Below, in pieces: positions 27,011 to 38,331 of a stretch of 64,000 nucleotides of DNA (positions within the stretch are counted from its first letter, which is position 1; each line of letters starts with the position of its first letter). Below the pieces are notes generated by a model. The model made no database searches, was not told the DNA's origin, and saw only the letters and a list, made by a program, of their open reading frames with translations. Location of the stretch: NCBI GenBank assembly GCA_921293015.1, contig OV121092.1, positions 3,788,001-3,852,000 of the forward strand. Direction: 5' to 3'. This DNA is from Phorcus lineatus (lineage: Eukaryota; Mollusca; Gastropoda; Trochida; Trochidae). The position numbers were made by a program, and so were the translations under genes.

Positions 27011-28157
27011 TCAAGGATGAATCTTGATTAGAATAATGATTTTCTATGCAACATTTGGCCATTGCCTTTGCTGTAAGAGAGCTTCCTTCTAAACGTGATA
27101 GCATGATGAAAGAACTCGATGGTGTTGACACTCAAGGGCTGATGCTGGTTTGAATTTGTCAAGTGCTATATTGTTTAAAACGTCTGATTCTAATAAAGTT
27201 GATTGATCTCCTTTATGTTACTTCTTCTTAAACGTACCAAGACAAGACATTTCATACTGTAGGTTGTTTCTGTAAACATCCAGTAACATTTGTTATGCTT
27301 TCTTAGAACAATTGATAAACGAAAACTCATCAAAAATGTGTTTATGAATTAAAATGTTTACGTGATGTGTAAAGTAAATAAATAAATATCGCATTCTTTA
27401 CTTCACAAGTCAATGTGTAATGTTAACAATTCTTCTTATTATGTTTTTTAGGACATACTTGCTGTGAGTATGTTCAGTCAGCAGAATGCCTACAAGAATA
27501 GAGACATCTTTCTAAGATTTCCTTGGCAGGATTAAAATTTCATCTGATATTTTTAGTATCTGTTAAAAAATTGAAACCATTTTAAGCCTGTTGCTTTTAG
27601 AAATAAAATAACTAAAGATTTCATGATGAATCAGACAGAACACCAATTGCTATTTCCAAAAATTTAATGACATGATAACATGTAACAATAGGAAGAAGAC
27701 CATGTTAGTATTTTAGCCATTTTATTAAAGAATTACAGTATTCAAGACCATCAAAACTTTGCTTACATTACTTACTTACTATTGAAAATTGAATACCATT
27801 TTGTTTACAAGCACTGATTTTAATTTACGAAGACTATATATGATCAAACATTCCACTTTGCATAAGCTACAATGAGCTTAATTCGATGTCTAAGGACTAC
27901 GAGAGGGTGGGGGGACTATGGGGGTTGCAATATTGTGGCTTGTATGATGAAAAATGTATCATACCACATTGCCGATAATTGCTTTTCTTCTTATCAGATA
28001 TCTTTAACAAAAGTGTAACTTGCAGATAGTTTTATTCCAGGATTTGTTTACAGATCTTTCTCTACATTTTTCATATATGTATATTACGAATATAATAAGA
28101 GAAGGTAACATATCATGATTGATTGTTAAGATAATGCATATTTTGAGGAGATGACAT
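27011..28157. other. Non-coding stretch left of the foldback element
   Basis: The first ~80 bp continue the Y2-Y3 similarity ('tcaaggatgaatcttgatta' here, 48488 in the third copy). Beyond that I see no gene or repeat. Confidence 0.45.
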
Positions 28158-28320
28158 TGTTCCGTGCAATCTGGGAATGATCACAATCTGCAGATTGTTC
28201 GCTCACAATCTGCAGATTGTTCGAACAATCTAGGAATTTTTTTCATTCCTAGATTGTTTAAACAATCTGCAGATTGTGAGACCTGTACACTCTGGGAATG
28301 ATCACAATCTGGGAATTTGC
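28158..28320 (+). repeat. Left terminal inverted repeat of the foldback element
   Basis: Contains three copies of the perfect 16-bp palindrome ACAATCTGCAGATTGT (28183-28198, 28205-28220, 28262-28277), plus a hairpin with CAATCTAGGAAT and ATTCCTAGATTG arms (28226-28257). Matches the right terminus in inverse orientation. Confidence 0.88.
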
Positions 28321-28430
28321 TTGTTTGTAGAATATCTTGCATTATAAAATGAGAATTGTCTACTTTATTTAGGTTTTTCTTTGTGTATGCATCCAAATGA
28401 TGGAGAATAGTAAAACTGTTGTCAAGTCAT

Positions 28431-29400
28431 AGATTGTGACAGGTTCATAGCTCGCATATATATCAAACTGACGGAGTATAGGGATCCAATCCTAGATTGT
28501 GAAGGGCTTACAGATCGACATTATATCAAACTGAGAGGGTATAGGGGTCGATTCTCAGATTGTGAAGGGCTCATTTCTCACCTATATGTCAAACTGAGGG
28601 AGTATTGGGATCTATTCTCAGATTGTGATGGCTCATAGCTCACCTTTATTTAAACTGAGGGAGTATAGGGATCTATTCTCAGATTGTGAAAGGCTCACAG
28701 CTAACCTTTATTTAAACTGAGAGGGTATAGCAGTCGATTCTCAGATTGTGATGGGCTCATAGCTCGCCTATAAACCAAACTGAGGGAGTATATGGGTCGA
28801 TTCCTAGATTGTGAAGGGCTCACCGCTTGCCTTTAACTCAAACTGACGGAGTGTAAGGGTCGATTCTCAGATTGTGAAGGGCTTACATCTCACCTTTTTT
28901 TAAACTGAGAGAAAATAGAAGTCGATTCTCAGATTGTGAAGGGCTCAGATATCGTCATTATGTCAAACTGAGGGAGTATAGGGATGGATTCCTAGATTGT
29001 GAAGGGCTCATAGCGCGTCTATATGTTAAACTGAGGGAGTATAGGGATCTATTCTTAGATTGTGAAGGGCTCATAGCCCGCCTATATGTCAAACTTATGG
29101 TGTATATGGGTCGATTCTCAGATTGTGAAGGGCTCATAGCTCGCGTTAATGTCCAACTGTCAGAGTACAGGGATCTATTCTCAGATTGTGAAGGCTCATA
29201 GCTCACCTTTTTTTAAACTGGGAGGAAATAGAAGTCGATTCTCAGATTGTGAAGGGCTCAGATATCGTCATTATGTGAAACTGAGGGAGAATAGGGATCG
29301 ATTCCTAGGTTGTGAAGGGCATTGCGCTTGTCGTTGTGTATTATATAGCTAGTAGAGGGTTCAATTCACACATTGTGAATATGTGGAGGTAGAAAACTAA
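28431..29400 (+). repeat. Left array of the 63-bp repeat, about 16 copies
   Basis: The anchor 'agattgtg' starts at 28431, 28494, 28557, 28620, 28681, 28743, 28806, 28869, 28931, 28994, 29057, 29120, 29183, 29244 and 29307, with a degenerate last copy at 29370. Spacing is 61-63 bp. A unit reads agattgtgaagggctcatag, then ctcgcctatatgtcaaactg, then agggagtatagggatcgatt plus a few bases. Copies alternate between 'tctcag' and 'cctag' just before the anchor. Confidence 0.95.
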
Positions 29401-30485
29401 ATTTGTATATCGATTCTGCGATTTTCAAATTTTCATTAATCATAGTTTGCGGTAACCCGAATAACACTGTTTGGAGGGTGTTACTATTTATGTAGAAGTA
29501 AGAATTATGGTTTAAACATATCTTTATTTCCGAAAATGAAACAAAGATTGGCAAAAAGCTATAATAGCTTATTTGAACGCCGCTCTTTTACATGATACAT
29601 AAAGCTGGAAACAAACACAAGAAAATGTGAAAATAAAAAAGCAAAGAAACAATGTATAATGTTAACATGTAGTTACGTAATAGGATTTGAAATAGTGCCT
29701 GGTATATGCCTAGTATTGAAGTCTGCTGCAGCCTCCGCACGAAACAAAGTAAAGTGAAAATAGTTATAGATAATTGCAGAATGTCAAGAAAATGTATTCC
29801 TCGTGTTGATAAAATAGTGTAATGATTCAAGAATATTGCTGTTTTCCAGGATAGTCAGATTATCGTTGCCGTATAAAACTGTAAGAATTATTTCTTATAT
29901 GTGTAAAAGGTTTGCATATGAAAATCATTAATAACAATTCACTATGAAAAGTTAATTTAATATCTGAAAAGTTAATTACACTGAAATTTAATTCTTCATT
30001 CTCGCTTATTTGACTTAAGTTAGGTTAATTGACCATTATTACTATCTGTATTTACACAAAACACTATAATCTCCTTTGGTATGAATTACTTGCATAGACA
30101 CTTACACTTACAAGGTACAATTATATTAAGCATTGTCTACCTTTGCATTTGGTAGAGATTTAATAAAAGAGCTATAAAAATCGGTTGGTATCATTTATGA
30201 AATGATATACAGATATTATGAGGGATTCGTTAGCACTCTGTGACAAGGATTTGTCGCCGCTCAAGGTAGATTTTAATGTTATATCGTTTTTAAAAAAGTA
30301 TTGATCGGAATCTATAATATAGTTGGCATTTAAAGAAGTAATGAAAAGGATCCTCCCGAATGTTCCCACAAGAACAGGCAGGATTTACTGACAACAATAA
30401 GTGGACTTGCTTTGCGTAGTATATTTTCAATATGATGCTGCCATTTTCCATCTTCATTTTCCATTTTCATCTGTGTAAACATGCT
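29401..30485. other. Core of the foldback element, no gene recognised
   Basis: About 1.1 kb of ordinary AT-rich sequence between the opposing arrays. Short minus-strand ORFs (29366-29554, 29588-29830, 30172-30369) have no transposase motifs. It may be captured host sequence or the remains of a lost transposase region. Confidence 0.55.
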
Positions 30486-31300
30486 TCTATACTCCCTTAA
30501 TTTGACGTAAAGACGACCTATGAGCCCTTCACAATCTGTGAATCGACTCTTATACCCTCTCAGTTTGATAAATAGGCAAGCTATGAGCCCTTCACAATCT
30601 GAGAATTGACCCCTATACTCCTCTCAGTTTATCATAAAGCCGATCTGGGAGCCCTTCATAATCTGAGAATCGACTGCTATACCCTCTCAGTTTAGATAAA
30701 GATGAGCTGTGAGCCCTTAACAATCTGGGAATTGATCCCTATACACCGTCAGTTTGACATATAGGCGAGTTGTGAGCCCTTCACAATCTAGGAATCGGCC
30801 CCTATATCCCTCGGTTTGACATAAAGACGAGCTATGAGCCCGTCACAATCTGAGAATTGACTGCCATACCCTCTCAGTTTAAATAAAGGTGAGCTGTGAG
30901 CCCTTCACAATCTGGGAATCAACCCCTATACTCCCTCAGTTTGACATATAAGTGAGATGTGAGCCATTTACAATCTGAGAATTGACCCCTTTATTCTGTC
31001 AGTTTAAATAAAGGTGAGCTATGAGCCCTTCACAATCTAGGAATCGGCCCCTTTACTGCGTCAGTTTGATTTATAGGCGAACTGTGAGCCCGTCACAATC
31101 TAAGAATCGACTGCTATACCCTCTCAGTTTAAATAAAGGTGAGCTATGAGCCCTTCACAATCTAGGAATCAACCCATACGCCCCCTAAATTTGACATAAA
31201 GGCGAGCTGAGAGTCCTTCACAATCTGGGAATCGGCCCCCATACCCCCTCATTTTGAGAAAGAGACAAGCTGATTGCTCATCACAATCTAGGAATCGATC
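30486..31300 (-). repeat. Right array of the 63-bp repeat, about 13 copies, inverted
   Basis: The reverse-complement anchor 'acaatct' occurs at 30531, 30594, 30658 (variant), 30720, 30783, 30845, 30907, 30970, 31032, 31094, 31157, 31220 and 31282, spacing 62-64 bp. The monomer is the same as in the left array in opposite orientation. The copy number differs from the left arm, as expected if arrays expand by unequal exchange or slippage. Confidence 0.95.
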
Positions 31301-31370
31301 CTTATACTTGCTAAATAGAAAAACCTTAATAAGCTAGATAATTCCCATTTTATAATGATGAAAATACTAC

Positions 31371-31530
31371 TAAAACACAAATTACCAGATTGTGATCATT
31401 CCCAGATTGTTCAGGTCGCACAATCTGCAGATTGTTTACACAATCAAGGAATCCCTAGATTGTGAGCAAACAATCTGCAGATTGTTCGAACAATCTGCAG
31501 ATTGTGATATACCCCAGATTGTTCGTAACA
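31371..31530 (-). repeat. Right terminal inverted repeat of the foldback element
   Basis: ACAATCTGCAGATTGT occurs at 31420-31435, 31470-31485 and 31490-31505. The last two are joined by TTCGAA-type sequence, making a perfect 36-bp palindrome at 31470-31505. Aligned inversely with 28158-28320, the arm differs by scattered substitutions and small indels. Confidence 0.9.
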
Positions 31531-31709
31531 ACATCATGATTAATGTATCCAAAATCTTGAAACAGAATATGAAACCAAAATAGAAATAAAATGATTTTAA
31601 TATTTGTCTTACTTGTCATTGTCTTCGTTCTTTTAAAAACCATCAACAAACAATTTCCCTTACCTCAAAGAGATATTACTGAGCTATTGTATGGACATAC
31701 CTGGCAACG

Positions 31710-31733
31710 ACTTACCTGAAATGAAAAGGAAAC
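31710..31733 (-). other. Candidate recursive splice site 1 (minus strand)
   Basis: On the minus strand: pyrimidine-rich TTTCCTTTTCATTTCAG directly followed by GTAAGT, so a good acceptor and a near-consensus donor share one AG/GT junction (junction at 31715/31716). This zero-length-exon layout is the definition of a recursive splice site in long Drosophila and vertebrate introns. Same strand as the receptor exon 23.5 kb away. Confidence 0.5.
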
Positions 31734-32737
31734 ATTACATTTGCTGTTTACTCCTTGGACTATAACAACTTCCAAGCAATTGTTAACAAACAATTTACAA
31801 CTTTATAATGTTCACCTCAGGGTAAGTTGGAATAAGTACTATACTAGCGACTCGTTAAGAAAACTTTGATAAGAAAATGCTATGCTTTAGAATTGATATT
31901 TGATAACTTTGTCTTGTCTTATGTTTACTTTACTGATACGTATACAATATACCGGTACAATCCAAATACATTTAAGATAACTACCTAAATTTAAAAACAA
32001 GAAGTGTACTTAAATATTCTATTAACCAAGATGAATATGCTAAATACATATTCTGCAAGAACTCCCAATCATCCCTTCTGATTTTATAACCTCTGAATAA
32101 ACATTATGAACTATGTAACGGTTTTCTCACAGAACTCCCTCTATGGATGTGTAGCAATAATCAATGCCCTACTTGTCACTACAAGCTCTGATCTGAACTG
32201 TAATGGATGCCTTTCAGTGCCGTTCAACATAACAGAATATTGCCAACTGAAATACCGAAATGCAAAAGATTACCAAAATGGTAGATATAAAACCGGTCGA
32301 TGCTGGACATAACTAATTTGTTATAAGAGTTGCACAGTCACAAGAAACCGCTAAAGAGACGTCTAACATTCAAAAGACCAATGGAGCCATATTGTTTGCG
32401 ACCATTCAACTGCTCTACATGTTTGGATAACGCTCGGCACAGGGATGTCTGTTCGACCATCTAATCTGTCTAGCAATAAAGGCAACCAATTTTGCACAGT
32501 GGCAACGTCTACAATAGGTTCCTTAAACTAATATGCTGAGGTATTCCGGTTAAAGATTACCTATGTATTTTTGTCAACTTGTCCAAAATAATCTTTTTCT
32601 TCCCAATATGGATAATTTTGGGATGAGATTGTTCATTTATATAAGTGGCAAAGCTGTGGTGTACCGTGTCTATACCTTTCCTTATGTCCATGAGATGTCG
32701 ATAGATTTTACTCTTAACAAACTAATCCCTCTTCAGA
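31734..32737. other. Non-coding stretch right of the foldback element
   Basis: An ORF at 32106-32312 (plus) contains four cysteines after a 'ttttctcacag' acceptor-like sequence, but I recognise no family and the third copy of the locus lacks this part. Otherwise nothing is seen. Confidence 0.4.
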
Positions 32738-33671
32738 GCCGAGGTGGCAATTGCTCTCGCTATACCTCCAGACTAATTACTGTCCACTTCTTGTAGCCTT
32801 TCTCGTCATTTCCCTTGTAGAAAATGTTGCCTTAATCAAGCACAAGGGGGAACTACCCACATTTAATCTTCATTGTACAGACTGCATAAACACCAAAGGC
32901 TTCAAGTAATTTCCTTGCTTGAAAATTAGAGACCTCAGAGTTGAAGGTCTCGGCACATACTTCTGCGTTCAGTTCTTAATATGTGCATTTTTCGACATAC
33001 AAGTCAACGATAGAGAAACAAAAAGTTAAAAATGACTTAAATGACAATACAATTAGGACAAAGGTTTTAACAAAATTCAAAATTTACAATTCTTGTTTAC
33101 TTACTTGTATTATTTTTACCTATGTTAAAACCTTCAATAAGTAAACATAGTTTTACATTACATAATTACATAATCTCAGGACAAACAGGCCTACCTTGCT
33201 TATACTGAGATTCAAAATATCTCTAACTACCGCCATAATGAACGACTGTGCTTTTAGGACGGTTTGCATCATGCGTGAGATGTAATTACTGCGTTTCAGG
33301 AGGCTTAATTGGCTATAAAGTTTATAATGTCTATTACTGTTTCATGACGGTCACTAAAACATTTGGTTATAAATAATGTTTCCATCTTTTGATTGAAAAA
33401 CATTGCCTTGAAATTTGAAACGTTTATTTAAATTTTCGTGAGATCACTTTATCAAAAAAACGTGCTTCTGTACTGTATATCTTTGATGTTAGCATGAATG
33501 AAACTGCTCTGTTAAAAAAAACGAAGTTCGTAAAGATTAAAAGACTCAGGTGTGATAAGCCTATTGTTCATGTATATATTTACATATGTGTAAATATTTA
33601 CATTTTGTTCATGCTTCATCACAACGAAAACAAGAAAGAACTGTTTTGGTGTTTTTCTTCTTTCATTACAG

Positions 33672-33892
33672 CTGCTACCTTTTACTGTTGGGAATACACT
33701 ATACTCTACACCTCCACCAATACCAATTTGCAGGGCGGAAACCGTCATCTTAAGGTCCTTAATCCAGGATTTCTGGCTACTTTAGTTGTCTCACAAATAC
33801 ACCCAGACGTCCGTAAATATAATGACAAGGAAGAACTTGAATGCTGTAATGATACGCCTCTATATAGGTTTATAGGTTTATTCGAGACATGA
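33672..33892 (+). other. Splice-acceptor-led conserved block in Z2 (possible exon)
   Basis: A polypyrimidine tract and 'tttcattacag' precede 33672; the same acceptor-like sequence and following bases recur before 49759 in Z3. In Z2 an ORF runs through to 33892, but the Z3 copy has indels that break every frame. A minus-strand Met start in the same block (33748) is also partly kept. Either a decaying exon or a conserved non-coding piece. Confidence 0.25.
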
Positions 33893-34775
33893 ATATCGAG
33901 ATTGTGATAAGTGTTTTTTGAGGACCATTCAACTTTGATGAATATGCATTAATCATAAACAAATAAACATAGTTTCAGTATATATTGTATTTGATTGAAT
34001 GAACCATATTTTGACGTTTACTTCCGAAAACCCTTAGATTGAAGTAATGTCCGTATTGTAGATCTTTGTATACCCCTTAATTTAATGTTAATCTAGTTAT
34101 TGACGTTGTAAATTACAGAGTTTATATAATAAATATCTTAGTTTCTAAAAACAATACCTTGTGGTCCTTTAAAAACAATGAAACCTGCTTTTCCTTTGTC
34201 TTTCTTCATGTAAAGATATTCATTATTTGTTTCGAAATTTATCATAGAATCATATTGCATATAAACAGTAAACCGAATCATCATGTAAAAGTACAAAATG
34301 CTGTAATTTTGTTATTTAAAAAACTCTTATATTTACCATTTATCACAACCAATAAACGCTTTTTAACATTTTGCAAAATTGCTTCGTCCACTTTTGTTAC
34401 CGCCTTTATACAAAAATACATTTGAAAGTAAAATCCAAGAAAAACATAATTGTATAACATGCATTTAATTTGCAAATAATGAGATGTGTTGTCCATACAT
34501 ATTCGTTTTGAGAATAAACCATATAGGAAATACAACCAATAACGCAGACGGTTTGTTTTTGGCTTATTGATAACATATTTCACAAAAGACAGACAGATAT
34601 TTCCTAAAGTTAACAATTTTGGTAGATGTCAAATGTCACATTGCATAACGTACATTTAATAGTTTTGAGCATACAGTCTGAATGATTTAAATGAAGTTGA
34701 CATTTTATCTGATATAATGTTTTCCAGACAGACATATAGGCAGAATGTCAAATAACCGAATAGAATAAACCCGTC

Positions 34776-34901
34776 ATGTCACAGAGACTGCTGAAGTTTA
34801 TCATTTATCTTGTCATCTTCTCAATAGTAAAGTTTTGTGGATGTACATTCAAAGACATGATTGAAATACATGATCGTTTTCATGACAATAAATCAATGAA
34901 T
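34776..34901 (+). CDS. Candidate first exon of a small secreted protein, copy in Z2
   Basis: ATG at 34776 opens a 43-codon frame: a charged start, a hydrophobic run (LLKFIIYLVIFSIVKFCGC) typical of a signal peptide, then an acidic and basic tail (IEIHDRF, KSM). The frame stops at 34905-34907, but a GT donor (AAT/GTCTGA) at 34902 would end an exon in phase 0 first. The Z3 paralogue at 51341 has the same start, hydrophobic core and donor position, plus an in-frame 18-bp insertion. I do not recognise the family, and no downstream exon was identified. The weak donor and lack of a known homologue keep confidence low. Confidence 0.38.
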
Positions 34902-37486
34902 GTCTGAGCAATATTGGTTGTCGGAAATCACTATATCCTGTGGAATTGTCTTAATGTATTTCATACTGGGGATGTAGCTAAGTAAATAGAGTGACCGCCC
35001 ATCACCAGTGATCGAGTCTTGGTCGTGTCATACGAACATAAATTTGAAGATGGGAGTTTTTGCTTCCTTGCTTGACACACAATATACACAATACAGGCGT
35101 GACTGGCGCTGCACTTTGATTGCCTGGTGCACTGCGCACCATGCGAATTACTTATAAAATACTTTTACAAAGAACAATAACAAGTTATTATTAATATTGC
35201 ATTACGATTTTTGTTCAAATTTGGTTGACAAACTTGTTGCATGAACAAATTAATTTTTTATTCAAAAAGTGTCTTTGAAAATGCACTCATGATAAAAACC
35301 ATAAAAACAAATTGACGATTCAGTGTAAGGAATGAAACAAAATGATTTTAATGCCAGTTAAATGTATTGAGAATTAAATGTGATGTGAGTTATTGGTAAC
35401 TATAATTTTGACATAATTTTAGCCGTTATAGCATGCAATTAATAAAACAATATGAATTAAACATTTAGTATTTAAATCACCTCACCTCACTTCACCTCCA
35501 GAATGAAAATCAAGATGTTAATGGAAACCATTGTCAACTTTCTTGTGTCCCTTAAAACATACTAATGCGGCTATTTCTGCTCGACAACGTCACATTAAAT
35601 GATCTTTTGACAACAATTTGGGGAAAACTAAGCCGTTATTCAAAGTATAGCATTGACATATGGATATTTACTTTTTTAATTGAACCCATACCATTATCGC
35701 CTGGTAATGGCCATATAGAGTGTTTTATGGGTCAAATTGGACAAATATAAAACAATGGTATTATTATATCGAAAAGAATTGACTGATAAAGGAAATTGCT
35801 CATCGATTTCCTGATTTGAGTTATAAGGGTTCAAATTTTGATTTCTAATCGAAAACTAGACAATGGACATGAAATGGTGAGCACCCATTAGTCAAACTTC
35901 ATTTTGGAGCAATTAAATAAGACAACTATGGTTTGATATTGATAAAAGTGTTGTGTACATTGCATGAAACATTTGGGTTTCTGAACATTCCTATTGCCTC
36001 TTTTTTAAATATAATTGAACCAACTAAAATGTCATGCATTTTGCAACATTAGTGTGAATATTGTAACTAGAATAATTTCATGTGCTATTTTGACAACTAT
36101 AAATGTAAATTTCTTAAAACACAATCCAACCATATTTGTGTCTGGATTTTGATTATCTATCACATTAGCAAAGCGGAATAATAATAAGTAATACATTTGG
36201 ATCACATTCAAGGGCTTTATTATGACATTCCACTTTTACGTGTAAACATAATTAACCAACGGCTTTTTCGACACTGCACTGCTTATGGTACTATGTCTTG
36301 TGAACACCATATACTAAAACAAATCGTCTTGTATGAAACAAGCACTTATTCACTTATTTTTCCTCATCATCATGTTTTGCCTAAGCTATTAACATGAGCG
36401 AACAACTACACTGTATATCTTTGCATTTATTTTACATGAAACATGTAACAAGCACTTTTTCACTTGTCATTATTTGTCTCACTTTTGTTCTCAAAATCAT
36501 TAGTTTTGACATGAAATTTCCGTCTCAGAGAACTACGCTTAGGACACACACACTATAGTTTATTTCGTTTGAAAAAAGCGAACTGCAAATGACTAAAAAA
36601 TAAGGTTTACTTTTTAACTACAACTCTCCCATTCTAATTGTTAAATATAAGAAGTAGACTCCTATTGTTTTCACGTAATTTACCTGACCACATTGTGTTG
36701 ATTAAATGAAATATAAACACAATGTTCGGACATGATAAAAATTATTTACTGGCGCCAATCACTTAATTATTGAAAAAGGCCTCCAAATATGTTCGTCTAG
36801 TTCAACCTAGACATCAGATTCACATTTATACTTGAGAGTGTGAAGATAAAGTGCGATATTTTACTGTCAAAATATTGATATTTGAAAATAAATAGGGACA
36901 GGAATATATAGAGCCAATGATATTTTTTGTTGATGGCAAGAAGGACTGATTCACGTATATCATTTTCATCTACAAACCCCAAATAGTGAAACAAAACTGT
37001 CAATTGGAATATATTTCAATACTGTACAAGTTGTTGTTGGTTCAACTTTTGCAAATAATATATTGTTATCAATCTTTTTCAGATTGTTAACTGTTTGTAT
37101 CTAGGTATCTAGATATTTGATTTTTTTAATGTTTGGTATGGCAACTCTAACAGTATAATACTCATTCCTACAGTATGAACTAAGCTTTTAAATTATCATC
37201 AAATTTGAACCTATTTTGTTTTGTGTAGAACAAAATTTGTTAAGCTATGAAAATATCTCACAAATCCTAACTTGAAAGCATTGTAGTTTCAGCTATGTAA
37301 TATTACATATTCATTTACCAAGCGAGGTTGACTGATGTTAACCTTTTACTTAACAATTCTCTCTTCAAAATATTTTTCATGTGATCAACAATTAGTACTG
37401 CTGAACAAAAGTGTCGAACAATAAAACATTTTTTAATGTGAATGTAGTTAATTGTTGCTATGGATGACTATTTTTTATACTGTCCA

Positions 37487-37540
37487 CGCCGCTTATGGCT
37501 GAAATATTGCCCGAGCGGAGTTAAACAATAACTCACTCAA
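37487..37540 (+). mobile_element. SINE 3' fragment of gastropod-type family
   Basis: 'cacgccgcttatggctgaaatattgcc', then 'gcggagttaaac', then 'actcactcaa'. The order gctgaaatattgc, gcggmgttaaac, (ACTC)n is one I associate with very abundant SINE tails in marine gastropod genomes. Only the last ~55 bp are present. Confidence 0.55.
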
Positions 37541-37933
37541 TTTATACTGTTTTCTGCTGTCAGATGAAGCGATTTGAAAATTGTATTCATAATGTTGCCA
37601 ACAAATAAATATTTCCGACATTTAAACCATGAATATTTCATTTGAGGTCCTATTATATTGTGCCATATTCCCCATGGCAGAACGAAACAATGTGCAAGTT
37701 GTCATTTTTACATATTTCCATGGGTACCCCCTCAGCGTCACACCAAAAGGTGAATGTCCCCATATCTTTGGTTCTAATTATCATAGAACCATAATCTTGG
37801 TATCTAAATGTATGTTTAGAAGGTCACTGAATCCATTTACAGACATTTCAGATAGCTACCAAGAGTCATTTGTACGAAATTTTAGGTTTCCGTTACAAAA
37901 ACTCATAATTCATGACTTCAATCGGTAACAATT

Positions 37934-38331
37934 CTATTTTCTCTTCTCCACAGTTAATGTATATCATTTTATTTTACATTATTTGCACTGAGAGTAGAAT
38001 TATGAATACTTGTAACCCTTTTGTTGACTTATGTGTACTTATAACACACAAATTAAGTGTCCAAAAGCAAACCAAGGGACCTACCCTTAATCTACTATCA
38101 TTGAAATACACCAACTCAGCCTTGGAAAAAATCTATTTTCTCTTCTCTACAGTTAATGTATATCACTTTATTTTACATTATTTGCACTAAGAATAGAATT
38201 ATGAGTACTTGTATCCCTTTTGTTGACTTATGTGTACTTATAACACACAAATTAAGTGTCCAAAAGCAAACCAAGGGACCTACCGTTAATCTACTATCAT
38301 TGAAATACACCAACTCGGCCTTGGGAAAAAC
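37934..38331 (+). repeat. Tandem duplication, 2 x 199 bp
   Basis: Copy 1 (37934-38132) and copy 2 (38133-38331) are about 95% identical by eye, so the duplication is recent compared with the X, Y and Z blocks. Each copy begins with a strong acceptor-like 'attttctcttctc(c/t)acag', but the sequence after it has early stops in each frame, so an exon duplication is not supported. Confidence 0.93.

Larger units (their letters stand above)
28158..31530. mobile_element. 3.4-kb foldback (inverted satellite-arm) transposable element, non-autonomous
   Basis: The ends are inverted copies: left TGTTCCG...CAATCTGGG, right (reverse complement) TGTTACG...CAATCTGGGG. Homology between the arms continues inward through the palindromic termini, an AT-rich spacer with 'attataaaatg' and 'aggtttttct' (28339-28379; mirrored at 31330-31360) and then into long arrays of a 63-bp repeat in opposite orientation. 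The 1.1-kb core is not repeated and has no transposase. ACAT flanks both ends (28154-28157, 31531-31534), a possible 4-bp target duplication. Foldback elements such as Drosophila FB and Galileo have this architecture; the superfamily here is unresolved, though TGT...ACA termini with a 4-bp duplication would also fit Ginger-type or other DDE elements. Confidence 0.85.
32738..36100 (+). repeat. Segmental duplication block Z2
   Basis: Collinear with Z3. Strong matches: 'caagggggaactacccacat' (32842 and 48927), the 'gacctcagagttgaaggtc' segment (32931 and 49016), 'ctttcattacagctgct' (33661 and 49748), 'gcagaatgtcaaataac' (34740 and 51305), the short ORF below, 'ggaaaccattgtcaa' (35522 and 51852). 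Intervening sequence is diverged, indicating an old duplication. Confidence 0.85.

Noticed and set aside
28958-29206. ORF with SQSENR/MSPSQS-type peptide repeats
   Set aside because: The frame is a by-product of the 63-bp period being a multiple of three; other copies of the repeat shift frame.
28431-31300. Regular ~62-bp repeats could look like a CRISPR array
   Set aside because: The whole period is repeated with no unique spacers, the arrays are inverted to each other, and the context is eukaryotic.
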